From Centrapalus pauciflorus (Eukaryota; Streptophyta; Magnoliopsida; Asterales; Asteraceae): 64,000 nucleotides of DNA. A program made the position numbers and the translations under genes. The stretch spans positions 77,501 through 141,500 of the forward strand of contig JAANYP010000284.1 in assembly GCA_020465985.1 (NCBI GenBank). Reading direction: 5' to 3'. Below are positions 61,030 through 64,000 of this stretch, one piece after another; within the stretch, counting starts at the first letter, position 1, and each line of letters opens with the position of its first letter. The notes under the pieces are model-generated. The model searched no databases. It saw only the letters and a program-made list of their open reading frames with translations, and was not told the origin of the DNA.

Positions 61030-61385
61030 GAATCTAAGGTTGTGTTTAATTACGAAAATTAATATTTTTCAATTTCAGTTTTCAAGTTAATTTTTCAGAA
61101 AAAAAAACATGGGTTTTATAAAAAAAAGAAAAAAACTTGTTTATATGATAATTTTTAGTTTTAAGATAAATAAGATGAGTGATTATAAAATAAGAAAAAT
61201 AAGATAGGTGATAGACCAGTAAGAGAGAAAAAGAAAGTATTATAAGAAAATATAGTGTAGGTAATTGAAAAGTAATAGACAGAATATGAAAAATGATATT
61301 TTAGAAGATAAAATATAAATTAATAAAATTGTTGTTAAATAAATAAATTTTTATTTTTATTTTTTCAAAAATTGAATGAAAATTT
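61030..61385 (+). repeat. Dispersed non-autonomous repeat, copy 2
   Basis: A diverged inverted copy of 34505-34845, beginning GGTTGTGTTTAATTACGAAA. It contains AAGATGAGTGATTATAAAATAAG, matched by the complementary words near 34690. Non-coding. Confidence 0.6.
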
Positions 61386-61399
61386 AAAAAAGGCAACCT

Positions 61400-61640
61400 A
61401 AATTCCTTAAAACTAGAGATAGAGAGAGAGGGGGGGGGGGTTAAAGTTTAAAGAGGGAGAAAGAAGGGGCAAAGAAGGTGGCGTTGGCGTGTAAGGTGGG
61501 ATTTTGGAAGGTAAGAAGGCTTGGCTGTAGTGTAGTGTAGTGTAGTGTAGGCCCTCCAAACTCTATACCTCACCCTTAGCCTTAGCCTGGTGACTGTAAA
61601 ATGTTGTCTGTCGTCACCTCTTTCTCCATCTTCATCTTCA
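61400..61640 (+). promoter_or_regulatory. Promoter or 5'-UTR-like stretch next to a MULE insertion
   Basis: A G-rich run (GAGAGAGGGGGGGGGG), a GTGTA pentamer repeat (about 61530-61552), then CCCTCCAAACTCTATACC and a CT-rich CACCTCTTTCTCCATCTTC tract look like a plant transcription-start region on plus. The sequence is cut at 61641 by the target duplication of the foldback element. No start codon with a recognisable protein follows. Confidence 0.3.
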
Positions 61641-61650
61641 TTTTTTTTTA

Positions 61651-61916
61651 GACTAAATTACATAAATGGTCCCTGTGGTTTATATGAAATTACGGTTTTA
61701 GTCCCTGAAAGAATTTTATTACACCATAAGTCCCTAAAATCGAAAAGTTGTAACATTTTGGTCCCTGAAATTAACGGCAGTTAACTTGAGCCGTTAGTTT
61801 CAGGGGCATTTTGGTCTTTTTGAATTTCAAGGACCATTTATGTAATTTTCAAACTTTTAGGGACCATTTATGTAACTTTCATACTTTTCCTATATACATA
61901 TATATATGTATGTATG

Positions 61917-61968
<52 letters not shown>

Positions 61969-63334
61969 GTATTTTTTTTATAATTTAATTATCCTAATAT
62001 AACATTTTACTTTTTATTCCTTTTGTCTTAATCATTAATTTTTATTTCTATTTTTATTGTTACTATTAATGTTAGTTTTTTTTAGATATTACTATAATTA
62101 TTTATTTAAGATTATTATATGATATAATTGGTTTTTTTTTTCAATTATTTGTTGAGAATCTAAATCTTTCTCTATTCTTTTTTTCATTTAAGAAAAATAA
62201 AAATAAAAACTAGCTGTAGTTTTTTTCGTTCGGAAAATCTAAAATCAAAATAATTTATTTCTTTTCCGTTCAAAAAATTTTAAATAACGACGTGTTGAAG
62301 CTTTTTTCGTTTGGAAAAAGTATATAATCAAAATGCTTCGTAGTTTTCATTGCAAATACTTAATAATAATTTTTAATTCTAAATGGTTTGAAAAAAATCA
62401 AGAATTGGAATGGTTCATCACATTTTAGTCAAAAAAATTAAATTTCAAATCGTTTGTTGTATTTTATTGAAAAAATTGAAATTGTATTGATTTTTTGATC
62501 TACGTTTAATTAAAATCAGAATGGTTCTTATGTTTGTTAAATAAAAAAATCATAATTGTTTACCGTTTTTGATCAAAAATATTAAATTAAAATCAAAATG
62601 GTTTGTCATTTTTTATAAAAAAAGTTAATACCAGATGGTTATCGCTGTTTGAAAAAATCAAAAATCATAATGGTTCATCATTTTTTATCAAAAAAATTAT
62701 CGAAATGGTTCATCGTTTATTTGATCCAAAAAACAATATTGGAGTGGTTCGTAACTTTTTTTTTATCGGTGTTTGATCAAAATCATAATGATTATTTTTT
62801 TTTGAAAACTAAAAAATAAAAAATAATGAAACCATTATTGATTTTTTGGATTAAATAAACGATGAACCATTTCGATAATTTTTTTGATCAAAAAATGATG
62901 AACCATTATGATTTTTGATTTTTCCAAACAACGATAACCATCTGGTATTAATTTTTTTTAATAAAAAAATGACGAACCATTTTGATTTTAATTTAATATT
63001 TTTTTGATCAAAAAAATGACGAACCATTTTGAATGGAGAAAGAAATAAATCATTTCGGTTTTATATTTTCCGAACGAAAAAACTACAACTAGTTTTTATT
63101 TTTGCTTTTCTTAAATAAAAAAATAATAGGGAAAGATTTGGATTATCAATAAATAACTGAAAAAAATGAACCAGTTAAATCATATAATAATCTTAAATAA
63201 ATAATTGTAGTAATATATAAAAAAACTAACATTAATAATAACAATAAACATACAAATAAAAATTAATGATTAAAACAAAAGGAATATAAATTAAAATGTT
63301 ATGTTTGGATAATTAAATTATATAAAAGAAAAAA

Positions 63335-63390
<56 letters not shown>

Positions 63391-63625
63391 AGTATGAAAG
63401 TTACATAAATGGTCCCTGAAAGTTTGAAAATTACATAAATGGTCCTTAAAATTCAAAAAGACCAAAATACCCCTGAAACTAACGGCTCAAGTTAACTGCC
63501 GTTAGTTTCAGGGACCAAAATGTTACAACTTTTCGATTTTAGGGACTTATGGTGTAATAAAATTCTTTCAGGGACTAAAACCGTAATTTCATATAAACCA
63601 CAGGGACCATTTATGTAATTTAGTC
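61651..63625. mobile_element. Large foldback element with long TIRs (Mutator-like)
   Basis: The ends GACTAAATTACATAAATGGT and its inverse are continuous inverted repeats for about 240 bp, with repeated ATTTATGTAA and TTTxAGGGACxA words. Both arms then contain a (TA)n tract (61917-61966 and 63339-63386) and further inverted sequence up to the centre; the left arm is longer by roughly 300 bp. The centre holds degenerate tandem units with ATGGTTCATCATTTTTT and its inverse. The flanks are TTTTTTTTTA on both sides (61641-61650 and 63626-63635), a 10-bp duplication of Mutator size but low complexity. There is no protein-coding capacity. Confidence 0.85.
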
Positions 63626-63635
63626 TTTTTTTTTA

Positions 63636-63895
63636 ATTTTAAAAGAACGGGCACTTTCTATTTTTAAATCTACACATTTTATTAGTTAACAAACTTGAAT
63701 TTCTAACATAAAAATCTAAAATTCAATTTAATGATTTGGTATCCTTAAGTTACAAACCTTTTGATTTCAACTTCCATTCTTATTCTATAAATTAATAGAG
63801 GTTGCTATTTTCATCCCCAACATACATATAATAAAATTGTTATTATTTTTGTTTAAGGAGCAAAGCAAATATTGCTGTTGCTACTGGTACTACTA
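63636..63895. other. Intergenic sequence
   Basis: AT-rich, nothing recognised. Confidence 0.4.
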
Positions 63896-64000
63896 TGAGA
63901 GAGTTTGGTTTTGCGTTATAAACGAGATTATTAGCTTATTACGTTATAATAACGCAAATAATTGATTTAAAATATTTAGATTGCATATGTTAATAAGTGT
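63896..64000. mobile_element. MITE, copy 3 of the GAGGGTGTTTG family, cut by window end
   Basis: From GAGAGTTTGGTTTTGCGTTA onward it follows the end of copies 1 and 2 (TTACGTTATAATAACGCAAA) until the window stops. The other end lies outside. Confidence 0.65.

Overview
The window is AT-rich nuclear DNA from a flowering plant, almost certainly a eudicot. The evidence is spliceable genes with GT-AG introns, an EAR-motif ERF gene, a plant CCCH zinc-finger gene, and plant-type Mutator, hAT, PIF/Harbinger, Helitron, copia and gypsy-like elements. I lean weakly towards an asterid such as Asteraceae, but nothing seen here proves the family. I found no rRNA, tRNA, CRISPR array, or organellar or bacterial sequence. 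All coordinates and junctions were read by eye; no alignment was run.

Layout. 1-13.2 kb is repeat-dominated: a CATA microsatellite, a series of elements bounded by (TA)n tracts, a LINE remnant, a decayed hAT transposase split by later insertions, two PIF/Harbinger-type MITEs, and a hAT-type MITE whose end was tandemly duplicated. 13.2-25.2 kb holds one large minus-strand host gene for a CCCH zinc-finger protein (FES1/C3H38-like). Four 3' exons lie at 13.2-15.35 kb, and a phase-compatible acidic first exon lies about 9.6 kb upstream. The intervening intron carries a gag-only copia element. 25.3-29.1 kb is AT-rich with nothing recognised.

29.1-38.5 kb is the most interesting part. Two Mutator-like elements (MULEs), each with TIRs and an 8-9 bp target duplication, flank an intact ERF repressor gene. 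Both carry a FAR1/GCM1-type zinc-finger N-terminus joined to an OTU-type cysteine-protease C-terminus. In the first, the whole transposase core is gone but a clean four-exon, 438-codon reading frame remains, with the OTU Asp, Cys and His present and four DLNxxP (EAR-like) motifs. In the second, the transposase core is partly deleted and there is one frameshift, but the OTU exon is open. The first MULE sits about 70 bp beyond the stop codon of the ERF gene, in convergent orientation.

38.5-64 kb is intergenic and built of nested mobile elements. It holds Helitrons, a Harbinger-type element carrying a 0.58-kb GGGTA-rich array, two long foldback elements, hAT MITEs, a Mutator-type MITE with a 10-bp target duplication, and a three-level nest (hAT MITE inside a solo LTR inside a Harbinger MITE). 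No convincing host coding gene was seen there, although several GC-richer stretches look like promoter or 5'-UTR pieces.
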